A DNA stretch of 64,000 bases from Pseudomonas sp. URMO17WK12:I2. Lineage in GTDB: Bacteria; Pseudomonadota; Gammaproteobacteria; Pseudomonadales; Pseudomonadaceae. Position numbers and translations under genes: made by a program. The stretch lies in the NCBI RefSeq assembly GCF_003253735.1, contig NZ_QKYW01000005.1, forward strand, positions 62,001-126,000, given 5' to 3'. Positions 1 to 10,959 of the stretch are shown one piece after another; position 1 is the stretch's first letter, and each line of letters starts with the position of its first letter. The notes below the pieces were generated by a model that saw nothing but the letters and a program-made list of their open reading frames with translations, ran no database searches and was not told the DNA's origin.

Positions 1-298
1 AAGAAGCTGTTCACGTTCTTTACTGCGCATAAAGCGGCAGCTACAAGACAGAAACGCTCGCCCAGCGATTGCGTGGGAGCGGTTTTAGCCGCGAGTTCTT
101 TATGCTTGGCTGGCTAGGCAAAATCGAGGCTAAAGCGGATCGCTCCGGCCTCTCCCGCAAAAGCTCTGCCCACCAGCCGCTTTCGCCATTTGGCTGCCAA
201 AATCGAAGAACCTGGGTTGAAAGATTATGAACAGGTTCCAAGGCCGCTCATCTATCGCCCATACCGAGCTATCGAGCGGGCAGCCCAGGGAGTCGTAC
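1..298. other. Intergenic DNA with repeat-family remnant
   Basis: No convincing gene is visible before the isomerase start at 299. Bases 6-57 resemble the repeat-rich stretch near 48538-48588: both have a GTTCACG core, then a GCTA(C/T)AAGRCAGAA core about 25 bases later. A short hairpin of the 'GGGAGCGG...CCGCG' type lies around 73-94 and looks like a REP remnant. The upstream neighbour is outside the window. Confidence 0.5.
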
Positions 299-1090
299 AT
301 GAAGCTATCCGCCAACCTGACCATGCTGTTCACCGAGCGGCCTTTGCTCGAGCGCATCGTCGCTGCTGCGGCAGCGGGTTTCGACGGTGTGGAAATCCAG
401 TTCCCCTATGAGGTGCCGGCGCTGCGCCTGAAAGACCAGCTGGAGCGGGCAGGGCTGCCGCTGGCGCTGATGAATTTTCCGGGCGGCGATTTTGTCCAGG
501 GCGGCCCTGGGCTGGCAGCGGTGCCGCAGCGCCAGGATGCATTCGATAAAGCGTTGCAGGAAGCGCTGACCTACGCGGCCATGGTAAGGCCGAGCGTGAT
601 CAATGTGCTGCCCGGGCGGCTGGCCGACGATCTGAAGCGCGAGCAGGCACTGGACACCTTGGCCGGCAATATCCGTAAGGCGGCCGAGGCGTTCGGACTG
701 CTCGGCATTGGCGTGGTCAGTGAGGCGATCAATCCCCTCGACATGCCGGGCTTTCTGGTCAACACGCCGCAGCACCTGCAGGCGCTGCTGGCTGCCGTTG
801 ACCACGACAATTTCCGGGCGCAGCTGGATATCTACCATATGGCCCGACAGGGCATCGATCCGGTGGCTGCTATCGACATGCTGGCCGGGCGAATCGGCCA
901 TGTGCAGTTCGCCGACTGCCCGGGGCGTGGTGCACCTGGCACGGGAGGCATCGATTTTACGGCTGTGCGCAATGCGCTGGAGAAGGCCGCTTACCACGGC
1001 TGGCTGGGCGCCGAGTACCGCCCCGCAGAGGGCGATACCCGTGCCAGCCTGAGCTGGATGACCGCGTGGCGGTCAGTTGACCAGGGGTGA
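299..1090 (+). CDS. hyi: Hydroxypyruvate isomerase family protein (TIM barrel)
   Basis: This 263-residue cytosolic protein looks like hydroxypyruvate isomerase, which interconverts hydroxypyruvate and tartronate semialdehyde in glyoxylate/glycerate metabolism. The TIM-barrel AP-endonuclease-2 fold residues are recognisable: Glu142 (SEAINP), Asp177 with His180 (LDIYH), Gln203 (HVQFAD) and Glu239 (GAEYRP). These match the family's metal ligands and catalytic glutamates. The start at 299 (MKLSANL) is preferred over the upstream in-frame ATG at 227, because the extra 24 residues are not family-like. Its stop overlaps the 3' end of convergent opgH by 18 bases. The usual partners (gcl, glxR, glxK) are not visible. 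A related 2-oxo-tetronate isomerase (OtnI) role cannot be excluded. Confidence 0.85.
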   Translation: MKLSANLTMLFTERPLLERIVAAAAAGFDGVEIQFPYEVPALRLKDQLERAGLPLALMNFPGGDFVQGGPGLAAVPQRQDAFDKALQEALTYAAMVRPSVINVLPGRLADDLKREQALDTLAGNIRKAAEAFGLLGIGVVSEAINPLDMPGFLVNTPQHLQALLAAVDHDNFRAQLDIYHMARQGIDPVAAIDMLAGRIGHVQFADCPGRGAPGTGGIDFTAVRNALEKAAYHGWLGAEYRPAEGDTRASLSWMTAWRSVDQG

Positions 1091-3646
1091 GGTGGTGCTG
1101 ACGGGCGCCAGCCTGAGCGCCTGGTTGTCATGTTTTGGCTGGGGCGGCGCGCTCTGCTGGTAAGCATGGCGCCACAGCGGGTGCTGCTCGGCCTGCTGCC
1201 ACAGCTGCGCATGCAGGCGTGCCAGTAGAACCGGGTCGCTGAGCAGCGCCAGCTTGCGCTTGCCATCGAGCTTTTTCGGCCCCAGTTCCAGGGCTTCGTT
1301 CAGGGCACGCTGGCGAGCCTGTTCGAGCAGCGGCGCCTGGCCGTGACGCGCCGTGGCCATGGCACAGGCCAGGGCATTGGGGAAGGGCCGCAGCACTGCT
1401 TCGACAAAGCCGTTTTCCATCGCATGCTCACGGTTGTGCCGCGTGTAGGCGTAGGTGGAGAGCAGCTCCTGGGGTGGGTTGGATTCCTCGGGAATCAGGA
1501 ACAGCTTGGCCTTCTTGCTACCCAGGCCCAGGCTCAGCCGGCTGGAGAATACCGACACCGGGATCGACAGCATCAGCGACACCACGATCGGTGACAGCCA
1601 CCACAGGAAGTTCGGGTCGAGCCAGGCTACGCCGGCCATCCAGACCATGCCCAGCAATGCCTGCCAGCCATGACGGCGCGTGGCGTCACCCCAGGTGGTG
1701 ATGCCATTGTCGCGCTGCGGGGAATTCCAGGTGGCGGACCAACCGAGGAACGCAGCGGTGACGAACATGGTGTGGAACAGCATGCGCACCGGCGCCAGCA
1801 GCACCGAGAAGAACATTTCCAGCAGCATGCTCAGCGTGACCTTGAAGGCGCCGCCGTAGGCCTTGGCGCCCTTGATCCAGATCAGGATCACGGCAAGCAG
1901 CTTGGGCAGGAACAGCAAGGTCAGGGTGGTGGAAAACAACGTCACCGCCAGCTGTGGATTCCAGCGTGGCCACACCGGGAACAGCTGGCCGGGCACCAGG
2001 AAGTACTGCGGCTCCATCAGTGTGTGAATGGCCAGCAGGGCGGTGGAGAGCAGCAGGAACATGAACCAAAGCGGCGCCGACAGGTAGGACATCACGCCGG
2101 TTAGGAACACCGCGCGGTGTACCGGGTGCATGCCCTTGACCAGGAACAGGCGGAAGTTCATCAGGTTGCCGTGGCACCAGCGGCGGTCACGCTGCAGCTC
2201 GTCGATCAGGTTGGGCGGCAATTCTTCGTAGCTGCCCGGCAGGTCGTAGGCGATCCATACGCCCCAGCCGGCACGCCGCATCAGCGAGGCCTCGACGAAG
2301 TCGTGGGACATGATCGCGCCGGCGAACGAGCCCTTGCCCGGCAGCGGTGCCAGGGCGCAGTGCTCGATGAACGGCTGCATGCGGATGATCGCGTTGTGGC
2401 CCCAGTAATGGGACTCACCAAGCTGCCAGTAATGCAGGCCGGCGGTGAACAGCGGGCCGTAGGCGCGGGTGGCGAACTGCTGCAGGCGTGCGTACAGGGT
2501 GTTCATGCCCGCGGCTTTCGGCGAGGTCTGGATGATGCCGGCCTGGGGGTTGGCTTCCATCAACCGCACCAGCTTGGTCAGGCATTCGCCGCTCATCACG
2601 CTGTCGGCGTCGAGTACCACCATGTAGCGGTAGTCGCCGCCCCAGCGACGGCAGAAGTCATCGATGTTGCCGCTCTTGCGCTTCACGCGGCGACGGCGAC
2701 GGCGGTAGAAGATATTGCCGAAGCCCTTGGTCTCCTGGCACAACTCCAGCCAGGCACGTTGCTCGGCGACCGCGATGTCGGCGTCGCCGGTATCGCTGAG
2801 GATGAAGAAATCGAACTGATCGAGCTCGCCAGACGCTTTGACGGATTCATAGGTGGCGCGCAGGCCGGCGATAACCCGTGGTACGTCCTCGTTGCAGATC
2901 GGCATGATGATCGCGGTACGCGCCTTGGGGTCGATCGGCTCGTCGCCGGCGCTGCTGCCGGAGATACCGTAGCGGTCGTAACCGCGCATCAGCTCCCAGA
3001 AGCCCATCAGGGCTGTCCAGAAACCGGCCGATACCCAACAGAACAACAGGGAGAACAGCGCCAGGATGCTGCCTTGCACGACATAGGGCAGCACCTGGAA
3101 GAAGCTTTCCTGCCAGCCCTGCTCCATGACCTCCTGCAGGTTGATCAGCCCCCAGCCCTGATAGGGCAGGATACTGTTCATGTACCAGGTGGCAACGGCG
3201 GTCTGGCCGAGCATCAGTAATAGCAATACGTGCCGGCGCAACGAGCCGACCCGGCGCCAGCGCGCTGGCTCCAGCTCGCGCTTGGGCGGGCGTGGCGGAT
3301 TGCGCTTGCCGAACAGCGAGCGCAGGCCACGGCTCAACAGGTTGGTGTGCCACGGCTCGGGGGTCATCTTGGTGCGATTGAGCGGCGGCGTGGCGCGCAG
3401 CACCGGCCGGCCGGCCGAATCCAGCGAAAGCAGGCCGGTGTCTTGCAGCGATTCACCTGCACCCAGCTCGATGCGTCGGGCGGCGGATTTGTGTACGGCC
3501 TCTTCGGCCTCTGCCGTCTGCACGCCGCCAAGGCGGCTGTGCAGTTCGCTGAAGTCGCGGCAATCGGCCAGCGCTTCACGCTCGGTGGCACTCAGCGGCA
3601 GGCTGTCCAGGTACTCGTCCAGGGCGGACTGCTCGGTGGTTTTCAT
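1073..3646 (-). CDS. opgH: Glucans biosynthesis glucosyltransferase H
   Basis: OpgH (MdoH) is the inner-membrane family-2 glycosyltransferase that polymerises glucose from UDP-glucose into osmoregulated periplasmic glucan and passes it to the periplasm. The 857-residue length is typical. The N-terminal cytosolic region is followed by membrane segments around residues 140-220, then the GT2 core with [10 protein letters not shown], the VVLDADS carboxylate motif and QRDRRW (the QxxRW motif). A multi-helix membrane block follows, with a cytosolic tail. Its ATG overlaps the opgG stop by four bases (ATGA), so the two are translationally coupled and transcribed as opgG-opgH. The C-terminal end runs into convergent hyi. 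Confidence 0.95.
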   Translation of the reverse strand: MKTTEQSALDEYLDSLPLSATEREALADCRDFSELHSRLGGVQTAEAEEAVHKSAARRIELGAGESLQDTGLLSLDSAGRPVLRATPPLNRTKMTPEPWHTNLLSRGLRSLFGKRNPPRPPKRELEPARWRRVGSLRRHVLLLLMLGQTAVATWYMNSILPYQGWGLINLQEVMEQGWQESFFQVLPYVVQGSILALFSLLFCWVSAGFWTALMGFWELMRGYDRYGISGSSAGDEPIDPKARTAIIMPICNEDVPRVIAGLRATYESVKASGELDQFDFFILSDTGDADIAVAEQRAWLELCQETKGFGNIFYRRRRRRVKRKSGNIDDFCRRWGGDYRYMVVLDADSVMSGECLTKLVRLMEANPQAGIIQTSPKAAGMNTLYARLQQFATRAYGPLFTAGLHYWQLGESHYWGHNAIIRMQPFIEHCALAPLPGKGSFAGAIMSHDFVEASLMRRAGWGVWIAYDLPGSYEELPPNLIDELQRDRRWCHGNLMNFRLFLVKGMHPVHRAVFLTGVMSYLSAPLWFMFLLLSTALLAIHTLMEPQYFLVPGQLFPVWPRWNPQLAVTLFSTTLTLLFLPKLLAVILIWIKGAKAYGGAFKVTLSMLLEMFFSVLLAPVRMLFHTMFVTAAFLGWSATWNSPQRDNGITTWGDATRRHGWQALLGMVWMAGVAWLDPNFLWWLSPIVVSLMLSIPVSVFSSRLSLGLGSKKAKLFLIPEESNPPQELLSTYAYTRHNREHAMENGFVEAVLRPFPNALACAMATARHGQAPLLEQARQRALNEALELGPKKLDGKRKLALLSDPVLLARLHAQLWQQAEQHPLWRHAYQQSAPPQPKHDNQALRLAPVSTTSPLVN

Positions 3647-5226
3647 TGGGCGGTAACCGTATTGGGCGGGAGTTGATAGCTCCAGGTCTCGCTGAGGGTC
3701 TTGTTACCCTCGACCAGAGCCGCGCGCATTTCTACCGCTTGCTTGGGATCCTTGACCTTGAAGCGCACCGTCATGCGCCAGCCTTTGGTGGCCTTGTTGT
3801 ACTGCAGCCTGTTGTCCAGCACCTCGGCGTTGTCGTTGATGCTGAAGTTGCTGGCCACCGCCGCATCGGGCTTGAGGGCTTCCAGGGACGGACCTTGGAA
3901 ATCCACCAGCAGGGCGATGCTGCCGTCGAGCTTGCGGGTCAGGTTGGGCTGCTTGACCTCACCGGCGCTGCGCATGGTCTGCTTGACCCAGGCGATGTCC
4001 TTGCCCAGCTGGGCGCGTTCGTCCTTGGTCCAGTGCATGCGGTAGTCGAACTGCATCGGCTCGCCCGGCTTGGGCTGCTCGTCTGGCGTCCAGAAGGCGA
4101 CGATGTTGTCATTGGTCTCGTCCGGGGTGGGAATCTCCACCAGCTCGACCTTGCCCTTGCCCCATTCGCCCTTGGGCTCGATCCAGACGCTGGGGCGCTC
4201 TTCATAGTGATCGTCCAGGTCTTCGTACTGGGCGAAGTCGCGGCCACGCTGCAGCAGGCCGAAACCTTTCGGGTTCTCGACCTGGAAGGTGCTCACCGCC
4301 AGGTTCTGCGGGTTGTTCAGCGGGCGCCAGATGTGCTCGTCGCTGCCGGTGTGGATCGCCAGGCCGTTGGCGTCATGCAGGGCCGGGCGGTAGTTGGCCT
4401 TGGCCGAGCGCTGGTTGCTGCCGTACAGGAACATGCTGGTCAGCGGGGCCACGCCCAGCTTGGTGACGTTCTCGCGCAGGAAAACTTTTGATTGCACATC
4501 GACCACGGCGTCCTTGCCGGGGCGCAGGATGAAGCGGTAGGCACCGGTGGCACGGGGTGAGTCGAGCAGGGCGAAGATCACCAGGTGCTTGTCGCCAGCT
4601 TTCGGGCGCTCGATCCAGAACTCACGGAAATAGGGGAATTCCTCGCCGCTGGGCAGCGCGGTGTCGATGGCCAGGCCGCGGGCCGAGGTACCGTAGACCT
4701 GATCCTTGCCGACCACCCGGAAGTAGCTGGCGCCGAGCAGGCTCATGATCTCGTCGAGCTTGTCCTTCTCGTTGACCGGGTACATGACGCGAAAGCCCGC
4801 GTAGCCTAGGTCCTTGGTGGCGTCCTTGTCGACCTTCACCTCGCCGAAGTCGAAGCGCTCGGGGTCGTATTTGATCTCGTTGACGCTGGTGGCGGTCACT
4901 TCGTTGATCTTCACCGGGGTCTCGAAGTGCATGCCCTGGTGGTAGAAGCTCAGCTTGAAGGGCGTCTTGCCGTCGGCCCATTCGTACTTGTCTTCACGCG
5001 CCTTGATCTGCTGATAGTCCTTGAACGACAGGGTGCGCAGTTCGTTGGGCAGGTTGCTGGCAGGTGCCGCATAAGGTTTGTCCAGCAAGCCCTTGGCCTG
5101 CGAAGCCACGTCATCGAGCGAAAAGGCCAGCGCATGAACGCTGAACAGCGAGGTGGTACAGGCCAGGCACAGCGCAGCTGGCAGCATGCTGTGGCGGACA
5201 GATGCCTTGACGGTTTTGAGGATCAC
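3643..5226 (-). CDS. opgG: Glucans biosynthesis protein G, periplasmic
   Basis: OpgG (MdoG) is the periplasmic partner of OpgH, needed to build or branch the beta-glucan backbone of osmoregulated periplasmic glucans. The 527-residue product starts with a basic stretch and a hydrophobic signal peptide ending near VHALA (about residue 34). The beta-sandwich body follows, with family segments such as [11 protein letters not shown] and the downstream ERPSVWIEP. It lies directly upstream of opgH with a four-base overlap. A gap of 104 bases separates it from the acyltransferase on the same strand, long enough for its own promoter but also compatible with read-through. Confidence 0.95.
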   Translation of the reverse strand: MILKTVKASVRHSMLPAALCLACTTSLFSVHALAFSLDDVASQAKGLLDKPYAAPASNLPNELRTLSFKDYQQIKAREDKYEWADGKTPFKLSFYHQGMHFETPVKINEVTATSVNEIKYDPERFDFGEVKVDKDATKDLGYAGFRVMYPVNEKDKLDEIMSLLGASYFRVVGKDQVYGTSARGLAIDTALPSGEEFPYFREFWIERPKAGDKHLVIFALLDSPRATGAYRFILRPGKDAVVDVQSKVFLRENVTKLGVAPLTSMFLYGSNQRSAKANYRPALHDANGLAIHTGSDEHIWRPLNNPQNLAVSTFQVENPKGFGLLQRGRDFAQYEDLDDHYEERPSVWIEPKGEWGKGKVELVEIPTPDETNDNIVAFWTPDEQPKPGEPMQFDYRMHWTKDERAQLGKDIAWVKQTMRSAGEVKQPNLTRKLDGSIALLVDFQGPSLEALKPDAAVASNFSINDNAEVLDNRLQYNKATKGWRMTVRFKVKDPKQAVEMRAALVEGNKTLSETWSYQLPPNTVTAQ

Positions 5227-5330
5227 GGATCCCTCCAGAAAACAGTAAGAAACAGCGGCACGGTCGGCCGAACACCTCCTTCCGACCGTCGCTATTGCAG
5301 ATGATTCCTGTGAATTTCCTTTCCTTTGGC

Positions 5331-6587
5331 TCAGCTTGTGCTACGCCGCACCGGCAGCCACTTGAGCAGCTGTTTGCGGGTCGGTACCACGGCGTTCTCC
5401 TGGGCCCACACGCAGAGGATCACCGTCAGCAGCAGGAACAGCGGGTAGAAGACGATCGACAGCTCCTGCTCGCCCGCCTGCACCGCGCACTGCGCCCAGT
5501 TGGCGAAGCAGTCGCCGGAGGCCACCCCGAGCACCTTTTCCGAGCGTGAGAACAGCGTGAAGGCCGGTACGTGCAGCACGAACAGCGGCAGCGAGGCGGC
5601 GCCCAGGCGTTGTGACCAGCGCCTAACCGATTCGCTGCCTGGCGAGGCTGCGAGCGCACAGATATAGATCAGCATGATCTGCGCCGGCAGCAGCAGGCCG
5701 TTGTGCAGCAGGTAGTACCAGAACTGCGGCCCTTCGATCAGCCAGGCGGTGCCGAGGAAACAGGCCAGCACCGCGGCGATCATCAGCCCGACGCCGCCAG
5801 CACCCGGCGTACGGCCGGCGTCCTGCAGGTCGCGGAACAGGCCGTAGGCGAGAATGCCGGCGAGAAACTCGGGCAGGCGCACCAGCGGGTTGCGGTGCAG
5901 GATGCCGGTGAACGGCATGCCGTAGTCACCGTTGAGAATCACCAGCACCGGGGGAATCAGGTAGATCAGGGTGATGATGCCCAGCCACAGCACCTTGTGC
6001 TTCAGGCGTGCCAGGCGCGGCGCCACGAAGGGAAAGGTGAGGTAGAAGAAGAACAGCGTGGAGATCGACCACAGCGGTGCGTTGAAGGTCAGGTAGAAGG
6101 GGTTCCAGGCCTGCAGCATCAGCAGTTGCAAAGCGCTGTTGAAGGCCAGCTCGCCGTTGCTCATGAAATGTTCGAGCGTGGCGCGCGAGATATCGGTCAT
6201 GTCTTCGTTGGTGTCGTACACCACGAAGCGAATGCTGGCCTTGGTGTCGTCCGGCGGAATGCCCAGGTTGCTGATGACGAAGATCACCGAGATGGTCAGC
6301 AGCAGCGAAAAGATATGCAGCGGGTAGAGGTTGGCGAAGCGGCGGCTCCAGAAGCTCACTGCCGGCTCGCGCATCTGGCCGCGCTGGCAGTATACGTGGG
6401 CGAGCAGAAAGCCGGAGAGCACGAAGAAGGTACTGGTGGCGAAGAAGCCCGCGCCGCTGAGCTGCTTGATGATTGGCAACTGCTGTTCGGGGTAGTTGTG
6501 CAGGGTGTGGAAGACCACGATGTACAGGCCGAGTATGAAGCGCAGCCACTCGAGCCCGATGAAGTGTTCCTTGTCGGTGCGGGGCAT
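5331..6587 (-). CDS. Membrane acyltransferase, acyltransferase-3 family (possible OpgC-like)
   Basis: This 418-residue polytopic protein has about ten hydrophobic segments and the acyltransferase-3 features: an early [17 protein letters not shown] helix carrying the Arg-His signature, and a later [11 protein letters not shown] segment. Family members transfer acetyl, succinyl or similar groups onto extracytoplasmic glycans. It sits immediately upstream of opgG on the same strand. E. coli mdoC, which succinylates periplasmic glucan, neighbours mdoGH and belongs to this superfamily, so substitution of OPGs is a reasonable inference. O-antigen or exopolysaccharide acylation remains possible. RBS is AAGGAGAA just upstream of the start. 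Confidence 0.75.
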   Translation of the reverse strand: MPRTDKEHFIGLEWLRFILGLYIVVFHTLHNYPEQQLPIIKQLSGAGFFATSTFFVLSGFLLAHVYCQRGQMREPAVSFWSRRFANLYPLHIFSLLLTISVIFVISNLGIPPDDTKASIRFVVYDTNEDMTDISRATLEHFMSNGELAFNSALQLLMLQAWNPFYLTFNAPLWSISTLFFFYLTFPFVAPRLARLKHKVLWLGIITLIYLIPPVLVILNGDYGMPFTGILHRNPLVRLPEFLAGILAYGLFRDLQDAGRTPGAGGVGLMIAAVLACFLGTAWLIEGPQFWYYLLHNGLLLPAQIMLIYICALAASPGSESVRRWSQRLGAASLPLFVLHVPAFTLFSRSEKVLGVASGDCFANWAQCAVQAGEQELSIVFYPLFLLLTVILCVWAQENAVVPTRKQLLKWLPVRRSTS

Positions 6588-6722
6588 CCCCGTTCTCCTT
6601 ATATCGACTATCGCCCCGGCACGGATCGACCTGCACAGGCGAGCCTCACGGCAGCCGGGTCAGGTTCTGACAGCAGCATTCGGGTTTCGATCTATCGAAT
6701 TGCCAGCAGGGCGGCAGCGGAG

Positions 6723-6758
6723 CAATGACGGGCTGCCAGGCCTGGCAGCCCGTCATTG
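6723..6758. terminator. 36 bp perfect palindrome after lon2
   Basis: An 18-base arm (CAATGACGGGCTGCCAGG) meets its exact complement with no spacer, a few bases beyond the Lon2 stop and upstream of the acyltransferase. Neither side has a clear U-run, so it may be a stem-loop end or attenuation site rather than a standard intrinsic terminator. Confidence 0.5.
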
Positions 6759-6764
6759 GGACGA

Positions 6765-9152
6765 TCAGTCGAACAGCACCTTGGCGACATCGCTGAAGCG
6801 TTTAGCGAAGTGCACGGTGATGCCCTGCTTGAGGTACTCCGGCAGTTCCTGATAAGAACCGCGGTTGGCCTCGGGCAGGATCAGCTCGTGAATCTTCTGC
6901 CGGCGCGCGGCGATCACCTTCTCGCGCACGCCACCGATGGCCAGCACCTGGCCGGTCAGGGTCAGCTCGCCGGTCATCGCCACGCCCTTCTTCGGCACCT
7001 GGTTGCGGGCCAGGGAGAGCAGGGCGCTGGCGATGGTGACGCCGGCGCTCGGGCCATCCTTGGGCGTGGCGCCTTCCGGCACGTGCATGTGCACGAAGGC
7101 CTGGTCGAAGAAGGTCGGGTCGCCCTTGTAGGTCTTCAGGTTGGAACTGACATAGCTGTAGGCGATCTCCGCCGATTCCTTCATCACCTCACCAAGCTGG
7201 CCGGTGAGCTTGAAGCCGCGGTTCAGGGTGTGGATGCGCGTGGCCTCGATCGGTAGCGTGGCGCCGCCCATGCTGGTCCAGGCCAGGCCAGTGATCACGC
7301 CGACGCCGGACAGCACCTGTTCGCTGCGAAACACCGGCATGCCCAGGTAACCTTCCAGGTCCTTGGCGGCGATCTTCACCTTGCTTTGCGGGTCTTCGAG
7401 CAGCTTGACCACCGCCTTGCGCACCAGCTTGCCGAGCTGCTTTTCCAGCTGGCGCACGCCGGCTTCGCGGGCATAGCCTTCGATCAGGGCGCGCAGGGCG
7501 CTGTCGCTGATCGACAACTGCTTGGCCGAGACGCCGGCCTTGTCCAGTTGCTTGGGCCACAGGTGACGCTTGGCGATGGCCAGTTTCTCCTCGGTGATGT
7601 AGCCGGACAGGCGAATCACTTCCATACGGTCGAGCAGCGGCCCGGGAATCGAGTCCAGGGTGTTGGCGGTACACACGAACAGCACCTTGGAGAGGTCCAG
7701 GCGCAGGTCCAGGTAGTGGTCGAGGAATTCGACGTTCTGCTCGGGGTCGAGGGTTTCCAGCAGCGCCGAGGCCGGGTCGCCCTGGAAGCTGCTGCCCATC
7801 TTGTCGATCTCGTCGAGCATGATCACCGGGTTCATCACCTCGACATCCTTGAGCGCCTGCACCAGCTTGCCGGGCAGGGCGCCGATGTAGGTGCGGCGAT
7901 GCCCCTTGATCTCGGCCTCGTCACGCATGCCGCCCACCGAGAAACGGTAGAACGGCCGGCCCAGGGATTCGGCGATGGACTTGCCGATGCTGGTCTTGCC
8001 CACGCCCGGCGGGCCGACCAGCAGCACGATGGATCCGGCGATCTCGCCCTTGAAGGCGCCAACGGCGAGGAACTCGGTAATCCGCTCCTTGATGTCGTCC
8101 ATGCCGGCATGGTGGTCGTCGAGCACCTTGCGGGCATGCTTGAGGTCGAGCTTGTCCTTGCCAACCACGCCCCAGGGCACGCTGGTGGCCCAGTCCAGGT
8201 AGTTGCGGGTGACGGCGTATTCCGGTGAGCCGGTTTCCAGCACGGAGAGTTTGTTCATCTCCTCGTCGATGCGCTTGCGCGCCTGCTCGGGCAGGGTCTT
8301 GCCCTCCAGGCGCCCGCTGAACTGCTCGGCGTCGGCGCTGCGGTCGTCCTTGGTGATGCCCAGTTCCTGCTGGATGATCTTCAGCTGTTCCTTGAGGAAG
8401 AACTCGCGCTGGTGCTCGCCCACCGAGCGGTTCACCTCGTCGGAGAGCTCGTTCTGCAGCCGCGCGACCTCGACTTCCTTGCGCAGCAGCGGCAGGACCT
8501 TTTCCATGCGCTTGAGAATCGGCACGGTGTCGAGCACTTCCTGCAGCACCTTCGATTGCGCGGTGGTCAGCGCGGCGGCGAAGTCGGTGAGCGGCGAGGG
8601 GTCGTTGGGGCTGAAGCGGTTGAGGTAGTTCTTCAGCTCCTCGTTGTACAGCGGGTTGAGCGGCAGCAGCTCGCGAATCACGTTGATCAGCGCCATGGCG
8701 TAGGCCTTGACCTCGTCACGCGAGTCATTGGCATTGCGCGGGTAATCCACCTCGGCCAGGTAGGGCGGGCGATGATGCTTGAGCCAGCCACGGATACGCA
8801 CGCGGGTCAGGCCCTGGGCGACGAACTGCAGCTTGCCGTCGTCGTTGCTGACATGATGCACACGCACCACGGTGCCGTGTTCGGGCAGGCTGGAGGTATC
8901 GAAATGGCGGGGGTCGGTGACCGGCTTGTCGACGTAGAACAGGGCCAGGGTCTTGTGCTCGGTCTTGCTGACCAGCTCCAGGGTTTCCGCCCAGTGCTCT
9001 TCGTTGACGATCACCGGCAGCACCTGCGCCGGGAAGAAGGGGCGGTTGTGGATCGGAATCACATAGAGTTTGTCCGGCAGGTTCTGGCCGGGCAGCATCA
9101 GGCTGTGGCTGGTCTGCTCCGAAGCGATTTCGATATCGTGCGGGTCGTTCAT
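6765..9152 (-). CDS. ATP-dependent Lon-type protease (Lon2 / AsrA-like)
   Basis: A 795-residue LonA-type protease that degrades regulatory or misfolded cytosolic proteins using ATP. An N-terminal LON substrate domain begins near LYVIPIHNRPFFP. The AAA+ module has Walker A GPPGVGKTS near residue 380 and Walker B MLDEIDKM. The C-terminal peptidase domain carries the Ser-Lys dyad: GPSAG near residue 700 and EKVIAARR near 746. I chose the ATG at 9152 (MNDPHD) over one five codons upstream because the extra residues are unlike a family N terminus. Pseudomonads often carry a second Lon paralogue; in P. aeruginosa AsrA lies next to the AraC regulator PruR. The AraC gene divergent from this one fits that arrangement, so AsrA is the likely equivalent. 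Confidence 0.9.
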   Translation of the reverse strand: MNDPHDIEIASEQTSHSLMLPGQNLPDKLYVIPIHNRPFFPAQVLPVIVNEEHWAETLELVSKTEHKTLALFYVDKPVTDPRHFDTSSLPEHGTVVRVHHVSNDDGKLQFVAQGLTRVRIRGWLKHHRPPYLAEVDYPRNANDSRDEVKAYAMALINVIRELLPLNPLYNEELKNYLNRFSPNDPSPLTDFAAALTTAQSKVLQEVLDTVPILKRMEKVLPLLRKEVEVARLQNELSDEVNRSVGEHQREFFLKEQLKIIQQELGITKDDRSADAEQFSGRLEGKTLPEQARKRIDEEMNKLSVLETGSPEYAVTRNYLDWATSVPWGVVGKDKLDLKHARKVLDDHHAGMDDIKERITEFLAVGAFKGEIAGSIVLLVGPPGVGKTSIGKSIAESLGRPFYRFSVGGMRDEAEIKGHRRTYIGALPGKLVQALKDVEVMNPVIMLDEIDKMGSSFQGDPASALLETLDPEQNVEFLDHYLDLRLDLSKVLFVCTANTLDSIPGPLLDRMEVIRLSGYITEEKLAIAKRHLWPKQLDKAGVSAKQLSISDSALRALIEGYAREAGVRQLEKQLGKLVRKAVVKLLEDPQSKVKIAAKDLEGYLGMPVFRSEQVLSGVGVITGLAWTSMGGATLPIEATRIHTLNRGFKLTGQLGEVMKESAEIAYSYVSSNLKTYKGDPTFFDQAFVHMHVPEGATPKDGPSAGVTIASALLSLARNQVPKKGVAMTGELTLTGQVLAIGGVREKVIAARRQKIHELILPEANRGSYQELPEYLKQGITVHFAKRFSDVAKVLFD

Positions 9153-9349
9153 GCGGCACCTGTCCATTGACGTTGTGACTTAGATGGGGCGCCGCCGGCT
9201 TTTTTCAACATTTATTCATGTGTCAGGCGTTTCGCTTGCCAGCCCTGGCAGGCCTGCGGTTTTCCCGCCTTCAGGCCTCCTGTCGCCACCCATACAGTTT
9301 TACCCGGCAACGCGGTAGAGTGCGCGCTTCGCCCACCGAGTCTCGACTC

Positions 9350-10102
9350 ATGCTCAACGCCCGCCTCATGCGCCTGGACGATCAGGCCAACGAACATACC
9401 CACGACCACCATCAGTTGGTGATGTCGGTGTCCGGGCGTGCCGAGTTCGAGGTGGTGGGGCGTGGCGGTGAGGTATGCCGCATGCGTGCCTGCCTGGTAC
9501 CGGGCGATGCCGACCACCAGTTCGCCGGTATCGGCGACAACCGCATGCTGATCGTCGACCTCAACGAGCAGGACATGAGCAGCGAAGACCTGCAACTGCT
9601 CGGCCACCTGTTCGACACCCCACGCTACCCGCAGCTCGACGCCGACTTCCAGCACCTGCTGTGCTACGCCGGCGCCGAGCTGGAGCGCTACGGCAGCGAC
9701 CCCTTGCTGGCCCGCTCGCTGGGCGGCGTGCTGCTGCGCGCCCTGCACCTGCGGCTGTTTGGCGAGCCGTCCGTTCGCGGCCACGGCTCGCTGGACGTGC
9801 AACGCCTGGACGGTTATATCGCCGACAACCTGGCGCGGCGCATCAGCGTGGCCGAGCTGGCCCATGTCGCCTGCCTGAGCCCGAGCCACTTCCACGCGCA
9901 GTTCAAGGACAGCGTCGGCCTCACGCCCCACCAGTACCTGCTCAAGGCGCGCCTCGATCGCGCCACCCGCTTGTTGCGTGGCAGCGGGCTGCCGTTGGTG
10001 CGCATCGCCGAGGAGTGCGGCTTCTCCAGCCAGAGCGCACTGACCACCGCCATGCGCCGCTACCTGGGGCTCACGCCAAAGCGTCTGCGCGGCAGCGAGT
10101 AA
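9350..10102 (+). CDS. AraC-family transcriptional regulator (PruR-like by position)
   Basis: A 250-residue regulator. The N-terminal half is a cupin-type sensing domain rich in histidine (HTHDHHQL). The C-terminal half is an AraC/XylS double helix-turn-helix, with ISVAELAHVACLSPSHFH as first helix pair and IAEECGFSSQSALTTAMRR as second. The start at 9350 is preferred over an in-frame ATG at 9218 because the 44 extra residues look like translated promoter DNA. It is divergent from lon2 across about 200 bases. Position suggests equivalence to P. aeruginosa PruR, the activator of proline utilisation, but no putA lies beside it here, so the target is open. Confidence 0.8.
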   Translation: MLNARLMRLDDQANEHTHDHHQLVMSVSGRAEFEVVGRGGEVCRMRACLVPGDADHQFAGIGDNRMLIVDLNEQDMSSEDLQLLGHLFDTPRYPQLDADFQHLLCYAGAELERYGSDPLLARSLGGVLLRALHLRLFGEPSVRGHGSLDVQRLDGYIADNLARRISVAELAHVACLSPSHFHAQFKDSVGLTPHQYLLKARLDRATRLLRGSGLPLVRIAEECGFSSQSALTTAMRRYLGLTPKRLRGSE

Positions 10103-10109
10103 GCCCCCA

Positions 10110-10132
10110 GGGCCGCGCTTCGCGGCCATTTT
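10110..10132 (+). terminator. Intrinsic terminator after AraC gene
   Basis: GGCCGCG, a three-base CTT loop, and CGCGGCC form a perfect 7 bp stem followed by ATTTTG, directly after the AraC-family stop codon. Confidence 0.7.
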
Positions 10133-10281
10133 GCCCCGATAGTGGCGTTTTGACTTTTTTCGTCGCTATAAAAGCTCGAACTTATCGCCGGGGACGGCTA
10201 ATCTTTCTGCAGACCTTCCTGATCCCGCGAAGAGGCCCGTGCGGCCTCGCGGCAGGGCTGAGCGGCCCTTGACGAGCTTCT

Positions 10282-10959
10282 ATGACCAAACGTTTGTTCC
10301 TCGCGGCACCTCTTTACCTGATCGGCGCGCTGGGCCTCGTCGAGGCCGCCAGCCTGCAGGGCGATGTGGTGGATGCCAAGGGCGCTCCGCTGGGCAATGC
10401 CGTGGTGACGCTGCAGGGCCCGGCAGGTGGCGTCGCCGCGCCCGGCACGGCGGTGATGGACCAGCAGGAGATGCGTTTCGTGCCCAGTGTGCTGGCCGTG
10501 CGCACCGGCACTGCAGTGACCTTTCCCAATCGCGACGACATTCGTCATCAGGTTTATTCGTTTTCGCCGGCCAAGCGCTTCGAGCTGCGTCTGTACCAGG
10601 GGACGCCCAGCGAACCGGTGATGTTCGACAAGCCCGGCCTGGTGGTACTGGGCTGCAATATCCACGACTGGATGGTGGGCTACATCTATGTCACCGATGA
10701 TCCCTGGTTCGCGGTCAGCGACGCCGGGGGCAAGGTCAGCTTCGACAACCTGCCGGCTGGCGACTACCGCGTGACCCTCTGGCATTCGGCGCTGCCCGAC
10801 ATGCAGCCGCACCAGGGCGAGGCGTTGAAGGTCGAGGGCGCCGCGGCGCAGCGCTTCGCCCTGCCGGTCGAGGCCGCCGGTGAAGCCGAGCCACCGGGCG
10901 CGCCGCCCAGCGCCTTTGGCGATGCCTTCAAGAAAGCCGTGGAACATGGTTCGCACTAG
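10282..10959 (+). CDS. Cupredoxin-like periplasmic protein (methylamine-utilisation type)
   Basis: A 225-residue exported protein with a signal peptide ending near VEAAS. The body carries a plastocyanin-like type I copper site: His89 (DDIRHQ), then Cys125, His128 and Met131 within LGCNIHDWMVGY. Such proteins are often labelled methylamine utilisation protein, and their true roles are mostly unknown. After the copper loop comes a carboxypeptidase-regulatory-like stretch (SFDNLPAGDYRVTLWH). It is the first gene of a tight four-gene operon. The downstream GGDEF/EAL gene starts inside its last codons (14-base overlap), which suggests a periplasmic partner for that membrane sensor. Copper or redox sensing is inference. 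Confidence 0.8.
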   Translation: MTKRLFLAAPLYLIGALGLVEAASLQGDVVDAKGAPLGNAVVTLQGPAGGVAAPGTAVMDQQEMRFVPSVLAVRTGTAVTFPNRDDIRHQVYSFSPAKRFELRLYQGTPSEPVMFDKPGLVVLGCNIHDWMVGYIYVTDDPWFAVSDAGGKVSFDNLPAGDYRVTLWHSALPDMQPHQGEALKVEGAAAQRFALPVEAAGEAEPPGAPPSAFGDAFKKAVEHGSH

